NCBI GenBank assembly: GCA_946699065.1
Contig: CAMPDV010001520.1
Coordinates: 57,409 to 121,408 of the forward strand
Source of the DNA: Loxodes magnus
Lineage: Eukaryota; Ciliophora; Karyorelictea; Loxodida; Loxodidae
Direction: 5' to 3'
Length of the DNA stretch: 64,000 bases
This document shows, piece by piece, positions 36,240 to 49,145 of the stretch. Each line of letters opens with the position of its first letter. Position 1 is the first letter of the stretch. A program made the translations under genes and the position numbers. The notes below the pieces were generated by a model. It saw nothing but the letters and a program-made list of their open reading frames with translations. It did no database searches and was not told the DNA's origin.

Positions 36240-37130
36240 AAAATTATATAGCTTTGGTATGGAAAAGAGTGTTAGATTATTCTAGAATTGATAGTGTAAA
36301 TAGCAATTAAGAGGTTAGGCTAAGATATTTTTCCAGTTCAGGTAATGTGTAAGAAAGAATTTAAATGGGAAAATCCTTCTAATAGTCTGTTGTTGGTATA
36401 CATCAGCATGACAATAAAGCTACAGTTATGAGATATAAGTGAATGCCTTACTCTTTTAATTTAAGCTTTTGATGAAGCAAGAAATGCGTGAATATCAAAA
36501 AGCTAAATAAAAACTTATCAATAAACGCAGTCTAATTGATATAGCTACATCAGCTACTTAATTTCTGAGATTTAACTAGAAATATTCAAGTTTCTGAACT
36601 AAGTTCAAAAGTAAAGCATCAACAAATTCCTAAGAATGAACAGAAAGTGCTCAAATATTAGAGTATTAAAGAAGAAATTTCTAAGGTATAAAAGCTTAAT
36701 AATTATAAGTTAGGCTGAAAGGGAAAAAAGTCTGAAAACTGGTAGTTCAAGAAATGAGTTATTTAGTTCATGGATGTAAAATAAAGCAGATCTGTTGAGA
36801 GTTAGTAATACTGAAGGTATTTTAGAAGTTTTTGATATTTTACCAAATTAGGACTTGAGATTAAGAAGCTTAGTTGTAGAGTGAAGGAAGATACATTTAG
36901 TCTAAGTAAATGAATAAAATCAACCAAATGAAGAAGAGTAGAAAATGCAATAACTATACAAAAACTTATTTCAATATCAAGTAAAAATTAATGCTTCAAG
37001 AAGTGAAGTAAGCTTTTTTAGACTTGCTTAAGTTAGACTAAAAATAGAGAAGAGTATTAAAGAATAAAGCTCTAAGTTACTCTTAGGCTAACAAGTTAGA
37101 TAGACAATTTACATCTATTAATACTAATAA
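36240..37130 (+). CDS. Possible unidentified helical protein
   Basis: From about 36440 the + strand reads ECLTLLIQAFDEARNAW and stays in frame for about 230 codons with four TGA codons. It includes NTEGILEVFDILPNQDLRLR and a Gln/Glu-rich helical stretch (QNQPNEEEQKMQQLYKNLF). Upstream (36265-36440) another frame reads DYSRIDSVNSNQEVRLRYF, so a frame change or mini-intron lies near 36445. The composition looks coding but I recognise no family. Start and end are uncertain. Confidence 0.35.
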
Positions 37131-38402
37131 ATAATCCTTTATTTTCCAATTTAATGAATAAGAAGCTATATTACTCCTGCATTTTATACTCTAAAGCATA
37201 AAAAGAAAGTTAGTCAGTATTATAAATAAAAGGATTATAGTTAACTATGAAGGGATTAGTGAATTAATAGCTTTAGTTATTAAATAAGTTTGAGATTATA
37301 TAACTATAACTAAAAGTATAAATAGATATGCTTTCTTTATTCATATCTCTATTTAATATTTGAAGCATATTTCAAACTATTTAATCAGATAGTTATTAAA
37401 AAACCTATTAAGATTATTATTTTAGCACTAAAGAGAGACTTTAATTCAATCTCCTTAGTAATTATTTAAAATTAGAGTAGTCATTTCTAACTTAAATAGA
37501 GCCAGTATAACAAGGATAATTTGTATTGATAAGATGAGAAATATATGAGATTCCAGTCATTGTCCAAAGACTCAAATTTTATAAAGCAGAATTAAAATAA
37601 TTATTAAACTGCTTATTTTATTATATCTATAACTAGAAGCTAAGACAAAAGTTTATCTAGTCTAATAATCTTATTTTAGTAATTTTTACAGCTGAAACAG
37701 ATCTAAAAATGGTATACTTTAGTGATTTCTTTTTCGTTTAAATGATAAATGCAATGCTAAGTTAATTAGTTATCTCCTATTTATCAATGACTTTCATTAT
37801 ATTAAGAGTATTGATATTTAACTAAGGCTTGTTGGATTTTTTTTGTCTTATCTATTGTTATTAATTGTGGTAATGAAATGGAAATTTGAATAGAAAGCTT
37901 GTATTTTTAAATCCTAATTTGTACTCTTTTTTATGCTAAAAGGTATTTGCTTTTGTTCTTTTAAATTTGATAAATAAGTTCATTGGATTTTTCCATCAGT
38001 AGCCTAACTTGTCTAAAGCTACATTGGATATAAGCTTATATCCCATAAGTTTTTTCTTATCTAGTAAAGATAACTTTATATACCCTAACTGATCCATGAG
38101 TTTAAACGATATCAAAAGACATTACAAAAATATATCTCAGAGGTAAGATTAGTAGGCTTTAATAATACTGGCCTTTCTCTTAATGATCTACCTAAAAGCT
38201 TTAAAGGGGAAAAATATTACTCATTAATAGAATCTCTAACTCATTAAAAAGACATCGAGTCAAATAATTTTAGACTTAATATTTCAAGGTAAGAGACTGA
38301 AATAGGATTATGAAGGTCTAATTTGTAATTTTCTTATTTCAAATTTCTGGTAAAATGAAGATTTTAAATCTTCTTATGCTTGCTAGTTTAACTAAGACGA
38401 TG

Positions 38403-41400
38403 AAGGTTTATATCTCTGGTGATGAGTATAGAGAGATGACTTAGTAAGATAACTGGACGTTGAATACCATAGTGATTGATAGTCCGAGTGAAGAATTGAG
38501 ATATGAATGAAGTTGCTAAGTTTTAGACTAAAACTGAACTTCATATACTGAGGCAATTAAAAAAGAAGTAGAAGAAAAGTGTCATCTCTTTACATCTTCC
38601 ATTACCTTAAAAGGATAGTAGTTTCCAGTATGAACATTCTTAGAACTTGATGTAAGTGTCTTTTTCAACAACCGAAAATAAGCCTCTGATAAAGTGTACT
38701 TAAATATAACCAGTAATAAGGTATCTCCAGTATCTATAGTGATACAGAATAATGAATATAACATAGTAAATCCAGCTAATGTCTTTATACTGTATGGAGT
38801 TGCTTCTATCTCAAGTGTAGATATCTAGACAGTTTCTTGATACCAAAGTCCTGGTAGCATTTGATAATCTGCTACCTTCCTTGCCACTACATTGTTTATA
38901 TAAATAAATGCTTAATAACTGGAGTAAGGGAACTACTATACATTCACTTTTGAAGTATAAGGAGTGACTAAGTATACTAGCCAAAAAGTAATCTATGTTA
39001 ACAGAGCTCCTTAAGCTGAAAATTTTATAGTGAGCTCTCAAAAAGGAAAAGCGTGGGATAGCCTATTTACTCTAAAATGTGATGATGCTACTGATTTAGA
39101 TGAAGATTATCCATTAAGATACCAGTTCTTTTACATAGGATCGTTCAATCAGGAGTTTCCTTTAAATTAGATAGAGGAATATTACATCAAAAGCTTTAAG
39201 TTACCTTAAGTAGATTATAACAGTTCATTAGTAGTAGGAGTTACCATCTATGACTAGTTTAACGCATCTACTAAAATGTTTTCCACTATCTAAGTAGAAA
39301 GGACATTATAATCCATATCACAGGAAATCTAAACCCTATAAACTAGATAACTCGCCTCAGATGTAGAAGCTTAGAATTTTATGCATGACTTAGCTATTCA
39401 AATAAGTACCAGTGCTCCTAATCTTTCTCCTCTAGATATGAAACAGTTCTTATGATATCTATCCTAAAAAATAGAGAACCAAGAATAGATAACAATAGCA
39501 GTTTCAAGCTACTATGAAGTAAGACTAAACGTAACATCTGAAAACCTGCAGAACTATATAGACAGCATCTACCAATGTCTTAACTAGTAAACAAAGTACC
39601 AGATATCCTAAAATTAGATGTCTTAGCTTATGCAGATCATTAAACAGTTCTACTATATAAAGCTTAACATCGAACAAGAAGTATAAGCTAGTCTAATAAC
39701 TAGAAGAAGTACCTTTAACTATACAAACGATCATACTTTAACCTATCAAACTTCTAAAGTCTAAATTTGATAAATCTTACAAGTAATTCTTCTATCCTAT
39801 ACAAAGGAGAAGGAAATACCTACTTAAGAAATAGAGCTATGAGACTAGAGTCTTTTCTTTTTTATGATCTAAACTGTTGAAACTCCAAAGGAGAAGTAAT
39901 GATAGTAATGGAATTTCTCTGCCTAAGTACTAAGCTACTCTAATGATCTCTAAGGAAGCTTTGTTGTAATCTTTACTATTTGAAGAAACAATCCATGTGA
40001 GATGGATGATTTGAGCTATATCAATTATTTAAGTCTTGAAGTATACTAAATATCTGAAAAGACGTAAGAAGGATTCTATATCAAGAAGGATAGTCTGAAG
40101 AAAGTGAACATCTAAGTTGAGTATGTTCTGAACTATACCCAAACTTAGACATCTTCAAACGTAGTATGCCAAATGTGAGATATCAACGAATATAAGTGAG
40201 ATAATGGAACTTCATGCTCTATTGAAAAAGCTCAACTAACTAACTATTACAGGTGTAAAGGTAACTAGTCAGGACTTATTAGAATCGCTTCAATTGTATA
40301 AGAGGTAGAAGAATAAGAAAATGAGGAGCAAGAGGAACAATAGGAGGAAGAGAGTGGAGAAGAGCAAGATTAAGAGGAATAAGTTTAGGAAGAAGAAAAT
40401 GAAGAAACGTAAAATGAAGAAGAATCAAACTTAGACCTTAATTTAGATGAAAAAAGAAAGCATGAAAATTAATCAAGCTATAAGCATCCAGTTCCTGCTT
40501 ACTTATTAGTAATCTTATGTTTCATATTTTTTCAACTTAGATGCTTATAATTCTGATTGTAGTGTCAAAAGACAAAAGAAAATTTAGATTAAGCTTTAGA
40601 TTTTAGTTCTATAAATCTACCAAAACTATTCCAATGAGCATCTTATGCTTCCATAATAAGCCCTTGAGTAAGAGTTCAATCCCAAACTCTAAGAAAAACT
40701 TCATTTTTATATATAGACTTTACTATTACCATCTGATACTTACTGATAAATCTTATAACTACTACTTAATAGACAAGATTAGGGTAATTTAAAGGTTAAG
40801 ATTTTGGAGTTGCGGTTTTAGTAGGTTTAGGAATGTCTGTATGAAAGTAGATATGCAAAAAGATCCTAATCTAGTGTTAGAAAATCTAGTAAGTCCTTAT
40901 TTTCATCTACTGCGTTTCATGCTTAATTGTCATTTCTTGCGTTTGCGCTGCTTTTAACACAGCAGAAACTCTTCCTTGAATACCTTGTCTCTTTATCAGC
41001 TACTTTTTCTACTATCTCCTATTTGATCCTATTCTGGTCTTTTGATTATGATATTATGCTCCAATAAGATATTTAGATCTACAAGTGAATAAACCAAATC
41101 CTAAGTGTCATAGCCAGTGCATCCATCTTAAGATGGTAAGTAGATGAATGAGGGTTAGAAGGAGAAAAAGAGCGACATAGCTAACCTGATAAGTAACTTC
41201 TAGATCGATGTTATGGTTGAAGATAGAACTTCCTACTTGAATAAAGACACACTATAGCAAACATAAATTACTTCCCAACGTGATGTTAATGAATCTTATT
41301 TGTATCAGAAAATTAAAGGTCAATATTTGGATAGTATTCATATCAATAATGGTGGACAGATAAAGGATAAAGCAGATAGAGGGACAGACCATTGAAAAGG

Positions 41401-41440
41401 AAAACCCGGAGACTAAACAGAAAATTTTAAATCAGTCTGA
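38403..41440 (+). CDS. REJ-domain / GPS-motif multi-membrane protein
   Basis: One + strand frame runs without indels from about 38403 to 41135. A 23-nt intron (41136-41158, GTAAGT...GGTTAG) then restores a good frame to a candidate TGA stop at 41438. Near 38463-38520 is an REJ-type segment (IVIDSPSEELRYE-TGA-SC) and at 39060-39290 a second REJ-like module (FTLKCDDATDLDEDYPLRYQ). The GPS motif lies at 40167-40260: C-x2-W-x6-W-x4-C with both Trp as TGA (40176, 40197). A Glu/Gln-rich acidic stretch (40300-40440) precedes hydrophobic segments (AYLLVILCFIFFQLRC, FGVAVLVGLGMSV, CLIVISCVCAAF, PCLFISYFFYYLLF). This order is that of polycystin-1/REJ-like receptors. A frame upstream (37800-38360) may be an earlier exon. 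No PLAT domain was recognised. Confidence 0.65.
41136..41158 (+). other. 23-nt spliceosomal-type intron
   Basis: It begins GTAAGT and ends GGTTAG, between codons ATG and AAG. Removing it joins LKM to KEKKSDIANLIS in frame, followed by SQRDVNESYLYQKIKGQY. Without removal the downstream frame loses protein-like character. This is the best single example of intron size in this genome. Confidence 0.6.
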
Positions 41441-41449
41441 AGACGCATA

Positions 41450-43040
41450 AACCTGTATGCAAAACTAAGAAGAAGTAATCATTCCTTCTTACTCTAGTTC
41501 TTCACTTAAATATCCTCATTCTAAAAAGGAAGTTTAGAACCCTCAAGATGAAGAAAAAAAAATGATAAATATGCTTTAATTTAGATCAATGGATGTAGAA
41601 GACTATAATGAAAGAATCAACTTAGACCCATTGAAAAATAGCCAATATTGAAAATGAAATCTATACTTAAAACAAAGATATTGATTATCCTTATTTCTAT
41701 AAGTCTATTTATCTTCAAGCTTTTAAAATTGGTTTAAGTATCTATTATCAGTATGTAAGAGCAACCTAAATAACAGGTAGTAAGAGCTAACCTGTTAGCT
41801 TAAGTGAATTGAAGTGAGTAATTATAGCTTCAGTTTAAACTTATAATAGGCTTTGGCCTAAACCATCCTATGAGGAAAGCAGCAAGAATGAGACTTGATA
41901 TCAGGAACTTTATTTTATGTCATACCGTTTCGTTCCAAATCCAGGTATTAAACACCAAACACTATGCACTCACTTTAAAAAAGGCTTATCAGGCTTTGCT
42001 AAAAGCTGCTTAAATTGCTATTTCTTGTCTTTCTTCTTAGCTAACTTTTTTCAGGACTAGCAAGACAATAAAGTAGAGTTAGGGGAGATAAGGAAAGGAG
42101 AGGGAAATAGATCCCAATAGGACTCTTTGAGCTAAACTCATAATCCTAGGCTAAAAAACTAGGCAAGAAAATGGTTAAAGAGCTAAAGACAAAGGAATGC
42201 AAGATGCTTAGATTTTATGCTTAATGGTATGAAGATTTAGTAAGGAGATCAAGAATACTAAGCTAGTAAAAGGAACCAAAAGTAGGAGTTGGATTGGAAA
42301 AACTGGAGTAACTCTCATATCAAAATATCGGTTTTAATGGAAGAGTAAGGAAGCTTATACGATCATCTTAAAGGTTTAAGAGAGGTATAAAGAGACTGGG
42401 GTAATATCTGGAAAAATATCCCAGGCGGTAGCTTTCATTGCTAGATATAAAAGCGAAAATATTGTAAAGCTACAATTTTTACAAGCTACAATACAACAAA
42501 GCTTAAAACTAAGTTCTAGTTTATATTCTAAACATCTTAGGATTAGATAAAAGAAGGATAGCTCAAGAGTCTTCTCTTTTAGCCCTTCTCAAACACATCA
42601 TTCTTATTTAATAGTAAACCAGCTAATGGAGCTATAAGCTAAACCTTTTAAGGAGTATGAGCATCAGCAAATCTCCAGAATGACTCTATCTTCATCTACT
42701 TCTCTTCAGCTAAAGCATAAAACCTCAGCTTTATACTTAAACATTTCAAACTTCTTCCACTTTAAGCTTAAATATATTAACCTTGATAAAATAAACCCCT
42801 AAGGTGAGGTAAAAAAGGACAAAGCACCTCTTAAAGAGAAAGCCAAACACCAGCTAAACTCCACATACTTCATATACCATCTAAAAGCTCCTTTAAGGGC
42901 ATCAAATCATCTAATATCCAGCTTTCAAACCTTAAGACTAGAAAATTCCCAGATTTATATTGAAATTCAATTGATTTCTGATCTAACAAGCTTAGTTTCT
43001 TTAATAAAGGTACACTATAAATTTGCCTTACTTTTATACC
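41450..43040. other. Region without a clear gene
   Basis: Protein-like patches occur on the + strand (for example SMDVEDYNERINLDPLKN near 41590 and SYRFVPNPGIKHQTL near 41930), which may be further exons of the REJ/GPS gene or a decayed neighbour. I could not connect them. Confidence 0.3.
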
Positions 43041-43047
43041 CTTAAAA

Positions 43048-44067
43048 ATGTAAACTAATTAAGCTTAAATTTAAGGATTGTGCTGCTATTGTAGGAGTAA
43101 GACTGTATATGAAGCTTAGGTTTTGATATGTAAGCATGGGTATTGTAAGGACTGTTTCTTGGAGGTTTATGTAAAGAGTAGGTAGAGTTAGCAGAAACTC
43201 TAGGAGTTGGACTTTTTGTGTCAGGTTTGTGAGTAAAAATCAGAAATTACTGACACAGAGTTGATAAGTATACTCCTAGCCAGAGCTAAAATACCATTCT
43301 AAGGGAATAGTGAATTTGTATCTACCTAAGGAGCTGAGTATAGATAAGCACCTATGATCTGCTAGCAATGCTAGAGAAAGGATTAGGAAATTGAATTCGT
43401 AGAGACTAAGTTAGACAAGCAGACTTAGGATTACTAGGAGCTTTATAACCAGGACTAGTAGTATATGGATTTAATAGAGCAGATGAATGAAAAAAAGAAG
43501 AACTAGCAAAACTACTAGCACGAGTAGGAGAAGCTAATAGAGTGATATGTAAGTTTAATTTAGCCTTGGTATATAGAAGTAAGACCACTAAAGCTATAAA
43601 AATAACTATTAAAGCTTAATGCAAGAATATGCTTAATTCAGGAGCAGCAAGTCTAATATAAGGAGAAGAACTAAAGACTATAAAAAGAGTTAGATGAAAC
43701 TGACTAAAAAATTCTGGAGAGCAATTAGATGCTCATAAACTATTAGCATGATAGTGCTCTAAAATCCTAAGAGCTTAAATCCTTTATTTAATAACTATAA
43801 GCAGAGTTAAATAAAAAGAAAGGGCTGATTATAGAATAAGAGAACTAAATAAACCAGGTTAAAGAGGATAAAACCAAAGTGTTAATATCTGACTAGCAGT
43901 TTTAAGATTTGTAGTAGGAGAGTTAAAGCCTCATTGCTGAGATTTTGAAACTTAAGAATGAAAAAGAAAAATAATTGAAGCAACTTGAGTGTGTAAATCA
44001 AGGCTTGAAATTAAAAGGTCTTAAGTATGCATTCCTAATATTAAAGAAAATAAGATTGAAAAAATGA
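43048..44067 (+). CDS. RING-type zinc finger / coiled-coil protein
   Basis: ATG at 43048 starts MQTNQAQIQGLCCYCRSK. Cysteines and His follow in the order C-x2-C, then CKHGYCKDC, then CQVCE, the spacing of a RING finger (residues about 12-68). The rest is Gln/Glu/Lys/Leu-rich with coiled-coil character to TGA at 44065. A single in-frame TGA lies at 43543 (codon 166). It could be Trp, a premature stop giving a 165-residue protein, or next to an unspliced 15-nt intron (GTAAGTTTAATTTAG, 43549-43563), whose removal keeps the frame. RING proteins are usually ubiquitin ligases. The architecture resembles the repeat-borne genes but no UBL domain is present. Confidence 0.65.
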
Positions 44068-44079
44068 GTATTTAAAAGA

Positions 44080-45540
44080 AAATTGCAGTAATTTGGATTA
44101 AAAATAAACGTTATAAGATAAGGAACAACTTATTTCAAGTAATTTTGAAATGATAAGATAAAGCAGGATCAGAATTTTAATTAGCGAAGCTTTATCTTAA
44201 ATTTACTTATTTCTTTTGAATTATTGACTGTTATCTTAAAGAGTCATAATTGATAAAAAATTTAAGATATGCAGCTTTTTGTTCTTTAATTTTGTGATAA
44301 AAAATGAATCAGATATATCCAAAGATAATTAGATTCATAGTTTAATCAAAATCCTACAAAGCTAACAATTCTAAGGTCAGAAAAATAAAAAGAACGTAAT
44401 CATCTAAACGAAAAAAGGTCATAGCTTATAGATTTTGACTAATCATTTAAAATGTCAGAAAGTGAGTTTTAGTTCGAAGAGAATAATTAATCCCCGCATG
44501 AAAAAGACTGAAAGTTGTTTAGTCTCAGTAGGTTTCTTCTGTACTCTCTTTGAGTAAAATAAATTAAAAAATTAAATTAAAGCAAAACGAGTGTTTAAAT
44601 TTCCAAGGATCTTGTAGAAAGCTTTGAGGTTAGACAGTTTATAAGTAAACTATCTTATTTTTTAAGTTCTTTAAAAGGAATGATAACTTTGCTTCTTTAA
44701 GATGAAATAGGAGAATAAATAAATATAAAGAAGATAATTATCCTGACAGACTCGATTCTATCCTTATCAGCAACTTTTTTTAGCAGTTAAGCAAGTGAAA
44801 ATGACGTCATGATAATTTATTTTATCCCTTCTAATCTCATGAATGATTTAAGAATGAAATTCAAAGATTAAGTAAGATAAAAAGTAAGAAGTAAACAGCT
44901 AAATCTCCTTCGCCATAACTAAGATATAAAAATAAAAAATAAGTTCAGAAAAAATTAAACGAAGAAAAATTTTAAGTAGAAGTGTGAAAGATAGAAAACA
45001 ACTATAGCTTAAGTAATATGAGAAAGAAGAACAAAAAAGTCACAAGTCCCATATTCAAACATATCTAGTATATTTTTTATTAATATATCATTATCGTAAA
45101 ATATACTCACTTAGTAAGATAAGGTTTTGTACTATTTTTAATAAGTCTAATTAAGTAACTATGAAAATAATAAAGAATGAAGTTTATTTATAGATGTTAA
45201 CCTACTTACTTTTAGTCTAATGTTTTGTAAAGATATATAGCAATTAGCTGGTATAGCTTTAAGTATTTGAACGATATGAGTACTTTAAAAGTATTAAAGA
45301 GATTTGAGTGAATGAAGATAGAGACAAAGTTAAATGATGAATGATAATGAGGATAATATGTTAAATAATAAGAGCCAGGATCTATATAACTATGCCAGCA
45401 AGAAAAAGATTTGACTGATACAGATAGGATATCAAACATTCTAATCCACTTGATCATGATCACATGATGTAATATAGCCAATTAAATTAAATTAAATTAA
45501 ATAATGTTCGCCTTTCAGCTTAATAAAATAATTTTTATGA
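44080..45540. other. No supported gene
   Basis: AT-rich; short frames such as MNQIYPKIIRFIV at 44304 have no further support. Confidence 0.4.
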
Positions 45541-45549
45541 TATCACTCT

Positions 45550-48173
45550 CATTCTGAAACTCTTAGGTCTTCATTATTGTTTTGATTTGATTTTTTTTAG
45601 TTTATCTTCTCTTCTTCTTGTATCTTCGTGCATTCTAAAAATAATTATTTTAAGTCTTCTTTATTCAAATATTACTAATGGATTTATTTTTCCCTCAATC
45701 ATTCTTAAAATCAAGTTATTTGTTAATGCTTTTGTTTTATGCTAGACCATGTTTTTTTAATCTTAAGATCAATATCTTCTAGGATTTATTTATTCTTTTT
45801 TGTTTCTTAATTTATTAATATTTGATTATATTCTATCATTTCTTTTAAATTTTTCTCTATTTTTTATTAGTTTCATTGTTTATTGTATATTTATTATTTC
45901 CTCTTTTCAGATTTATGTTTATGTGTAAGTTTTATAATGTTTCTTGTATCTGAAGACTGTTTTCTTATATAATTTATCTGTAATACTAGCAATCAAAGAC
46001 GTGTTCAAATTTTTCTTATTGCTAACAAATGCATAGTATCTACTCTTAATCAATATGTATTTCTGAGAGATCAGCTCTAAAAAATATTAATTGCGTTCTT
46101 AGTCTATAAATTAATTTTTATTCTTTTATTAATTCTTTGTTTGTTGTTATATAAGTAATTTTTTAAAATTTAGTCTCATTTTTATATTGTCTATAAATTA
46201 TTTCGGCTGTTTTCATATCTTATATTCTCTATATTGTTTCCTTGAAAATTTTTTTTATATTTTTTTTTTAGATTTCTTTAGTATAATTGTTTATGTTAAG
46301 ATCTTTTATTTATTCATTGCTTATTTCATAGTATTTTTCAATTTTTTTAATACTTTTTTTTATATTTTGAGTTTTATTTTTAACTCTGTTTGAAAAGTTA
46401 TTAGAATTTTGTATCTTATCTACTTTTTTCTTTTTCTTGATAATTTCTGAATTAATCTTATAACTTTTTGTAGAATTTTAAAAATCTTTATGCTGTTGAA
46501 TCTTCAAATTTACATCAGTTGAAATCTATATACTATATTTCTTTAAATGATGCTTGTGGAATTTTCAAGTATTTTCTTAGGATTTATCTTTGTGCTATTT
46601 AGATTTTATTTTTTCATTTTGTTATTCCTAATTGAATACTATATAGGATTAATTCCGAGCAGTATTCTAATTTTGGCATTATAAATAATTTGAATAAGTT
46701 TTTAAAGTTAATTGGCTATGTTTTGCTATAGTTTTTAAAGAATTAGGATTAGAATATAAACATCGATTATTAAAATTTCTTGAAGAGGTACTCAATCTGA
46801 ACCTTTTCTTCATTAAGTTAGTTTATTTGATATTCTAGGTATTAAATTTGTTATTTCTATTAAATTTTTTTTCCTAATAGAAAAAGTTCAATCTCTTTGT
46901 TCGTTGTGTTTCTATTCTTGAGTATTTATATAAATTCGCATTTCTCCGTGTTAATATTAAGTCTTATTAATTTAAAAATGTTTTCAGTTTCGTTTAGTAA
47001 AATTTACATATTTTTTTGATTATTTGATATTAGTATTAAATCATCTGGTCAAGCAAGTTTAGCATGATAAATTTTTTGAATTTTATGCCCTAGTTTTTCA
47101 TATTTTTCTAAATGCCTTAATACTATATCATAGTATATTATTGCTAATATTGGTCCACTTGAGCTGCCTTGTAAGACTCCATTTACTTACCGAATTTTTC
47201 TAGTTATTTCTTCATCAAGATAGAAGTTAATTTATACTTTTTAATATATGTCTTTTATTATATTAATTATATTTTACGAAATGTTTAATCTTTTCATCTG
47301 GTCAAATAAAAATCTGCGATTTATTGTGTCGAACATTTTTTCTACATCAATTAACGTGATTAATAAGTCTTAATTACAATTTTCTTTTTTCTTTTTATTT
47401 TTATAGTTTTCTATGATTTGTTTTAATTATCATATATTATTAGCAGTTTGCATCTTTTTTATAAATCCTTTTTAATCTTTGTTTAATATATCTTAAGCTT
47501 ATATTTCTTAGTATAATTGGTTAGTTACTAATTTATCAAATATTTTTTAAATTACGTTTATGAGTGCTATCGGTCTATAATTTTTTCAATTTTATTTGTT
47601 TCCTTTTTTGTGAAGCATTATTACTTTAACTTTGCTCATATTTTTAGGTAGTTTTTATTGCTTCTAACAATTTTAGAAAAATTTACATAGTATTTATCAT
47701 AGTTCGTGTGATGCGTTTTTTATTAGTTCATTTGATATTGAATCAAATCCTTGAGTCTTATTGTTAGGTAAAAATCTTATTACATCTCATACTTACTAGT
47801 ATAGAATATTTTCTCATTTATTTTTAATCTTTCTTTAATATTAGTTCCATAGATTTTGTAAATTTCTTTATTAATTTAGTTATTTTAGTTTAGAGAAAGA
47901 TTTTATTATTTATTATATACATTTTTCTCCCAATTTTGAATGAAGTCTTCTTATTACATTTTCGTCAGGTTAATTTTTGTTCCTTTTTTTGGGTTTAAAA
48001 TATTTTTGGGTTAATTGGGCATTTCTTGATTATTAGCATTTAGGAATATTGATTAATAATTAGTATTTTGCTGTTGTTGTTCTTTTTACATTTTGGTGTA
48101 CTAGTTTTTTTCTTTTAAATATATCTTTTTGAGTTTTAATATGTAATCGTTATTTCTATTATATTAATTTATT
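45550..48173 (-). mobile_element. Non-LTR retrotransposon (LINE) with reverse transcriptase
   Basis: On the minus strand the RT domain spans about 47950-46900. In order: NKTQGFDSISNELIKN, KVIMLHKKGNKQN, NYRPIALINVIQKIFDKLVT, LLITLIDVEKMFDTINRR, QVNGVLQGSSSGPILAIIYY, the catalytic box LA-TGA-PDDLILIS, and LNINTEKCEF. These are the standard fingers and palm blocks of LINE RTs, with the two catalytic aspartates kept. About 350 codons run without frameshift but with six TGA codons, mostly at Trp-compatible places. Upstream ORF1 and an endonuclease were not recognised, and the downstream part (45550-46900) is Lys/Asn-rich and unresolved. The 5' side abuts a truncated RING-gene copy at 48174. Lineage within LINEs is undetermined. 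Confidence 0.75.
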
Positions 48174-48735
48174 TCTTACCTTATTTACTGATCTATAGCT
48201 ACTAATACTTGACTATTAACTTAACTATCTAGCCAACTATTTTAACTCTCTCTATTTAACTCTCTCTATTCTTGAAAACATATTGGTTGAGATTATTTAT
48301 TAGGTAAAAAATAAGATTTCCTTGCTACTTAAACAATAACGTCTATGCTGAAGGGATTTTAGTCTAATAAGCTTAAAATAAAGTAATGGTACTTTGTATC
48401 CCCTTTTGCTCTAAAGGTTTAAGTAATTATTCATCTTTCTGTAAATTAAAAGTATGTGTCTTATGGATCAATTAGCAAGATTAGTCTAAACATTTGATGC
48501 TCAAATTTTTCTAGAAATAATAAGATGCGCAAGTGAGAGAAATATTGTGGTTACATGGAAGAAGCATGGGGACTTTGATGTATCGATATCTGGGTTGGAA
48601 GATTGACATTTAAGGTAATTAGTTTGATGATGATTTTTAGAAAATGAATGGTTAGCTTAGATGAGTAGAATTAGCAGAATTAAAGAAAAAGAATAATAAA
48701 ATATTAAAGTTACTATCTTATTTTATATATCTATT
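48174..48735 (-). pseudogene. 5' fragment of an A/D-type RING gene
   Basis: This matches 3825-4395 of copy A (shared TTACCTTATTTACTGATCTA and CTTATGGATCAATTAGCAAG). On the minus strand the RING region is recognisable but altered: the second Cys of the first pair is Ser, and the reading frame slips inside the finger. The coiled-coil and UBL part is missing because similarity stops where the LINE begins. Confidence 0.7.
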
Positions 48736-48829
48736 ACTATATAATAATTATTAAAAAGAATTAATTTTTATATTAATCTTAAGCAATAAAAATATAATTA
48801 AAATATCATTTTATTAAAAAAGGGATTTT

Positions 48830-49145
48830 TGAAAACTTTAATTATCATAAATACTTTCTTTATCAAAAGATCTTTGCTAATATTTTTAATCATTTAACTA
48901 TTAACTTTTAATATTCCAGAAAACTAATTCTCTTCCTACTCTTTTTTCTGCATGTATTTTTAATGGTCATTATATGTAAATTCTGCTAATTGCTGCAAAC
49001 AGAGAATACATTAAGTAATAAATATAAATTAGAAAATTTTAATATATAACCATTACTAAAACCAGATAATCTTCAACATTTACCCTTCAAAATCTTGGAT
49101 CCAATCAGAGAACTCTCTTAGATTAGAAATATAATCACATTTAAA
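48830..49145 (-). repeat. Inverted fragment of the repeat's left part
   Basis: The reverse complement matches 59815-60190 of copy D (for example AGAGAGTT...CCAAGATTTTGAAG and TTAATGTATTCTCTGTTTGC). It sits in inverted orientation between the 48.2-kb fragment and copy C, marking a rearrangement boundary. Confidence 0.6.

Noticed and set aside
38582-39041. Two small minus-strand frames
   Set aside because: Antisense of the REJ/GPS gene.
43406-43588. Small minus-strand frame MVLLLYTKAKLNLH
   Set aside because: Antisense of the RING/coiled-coil gene at 43048.
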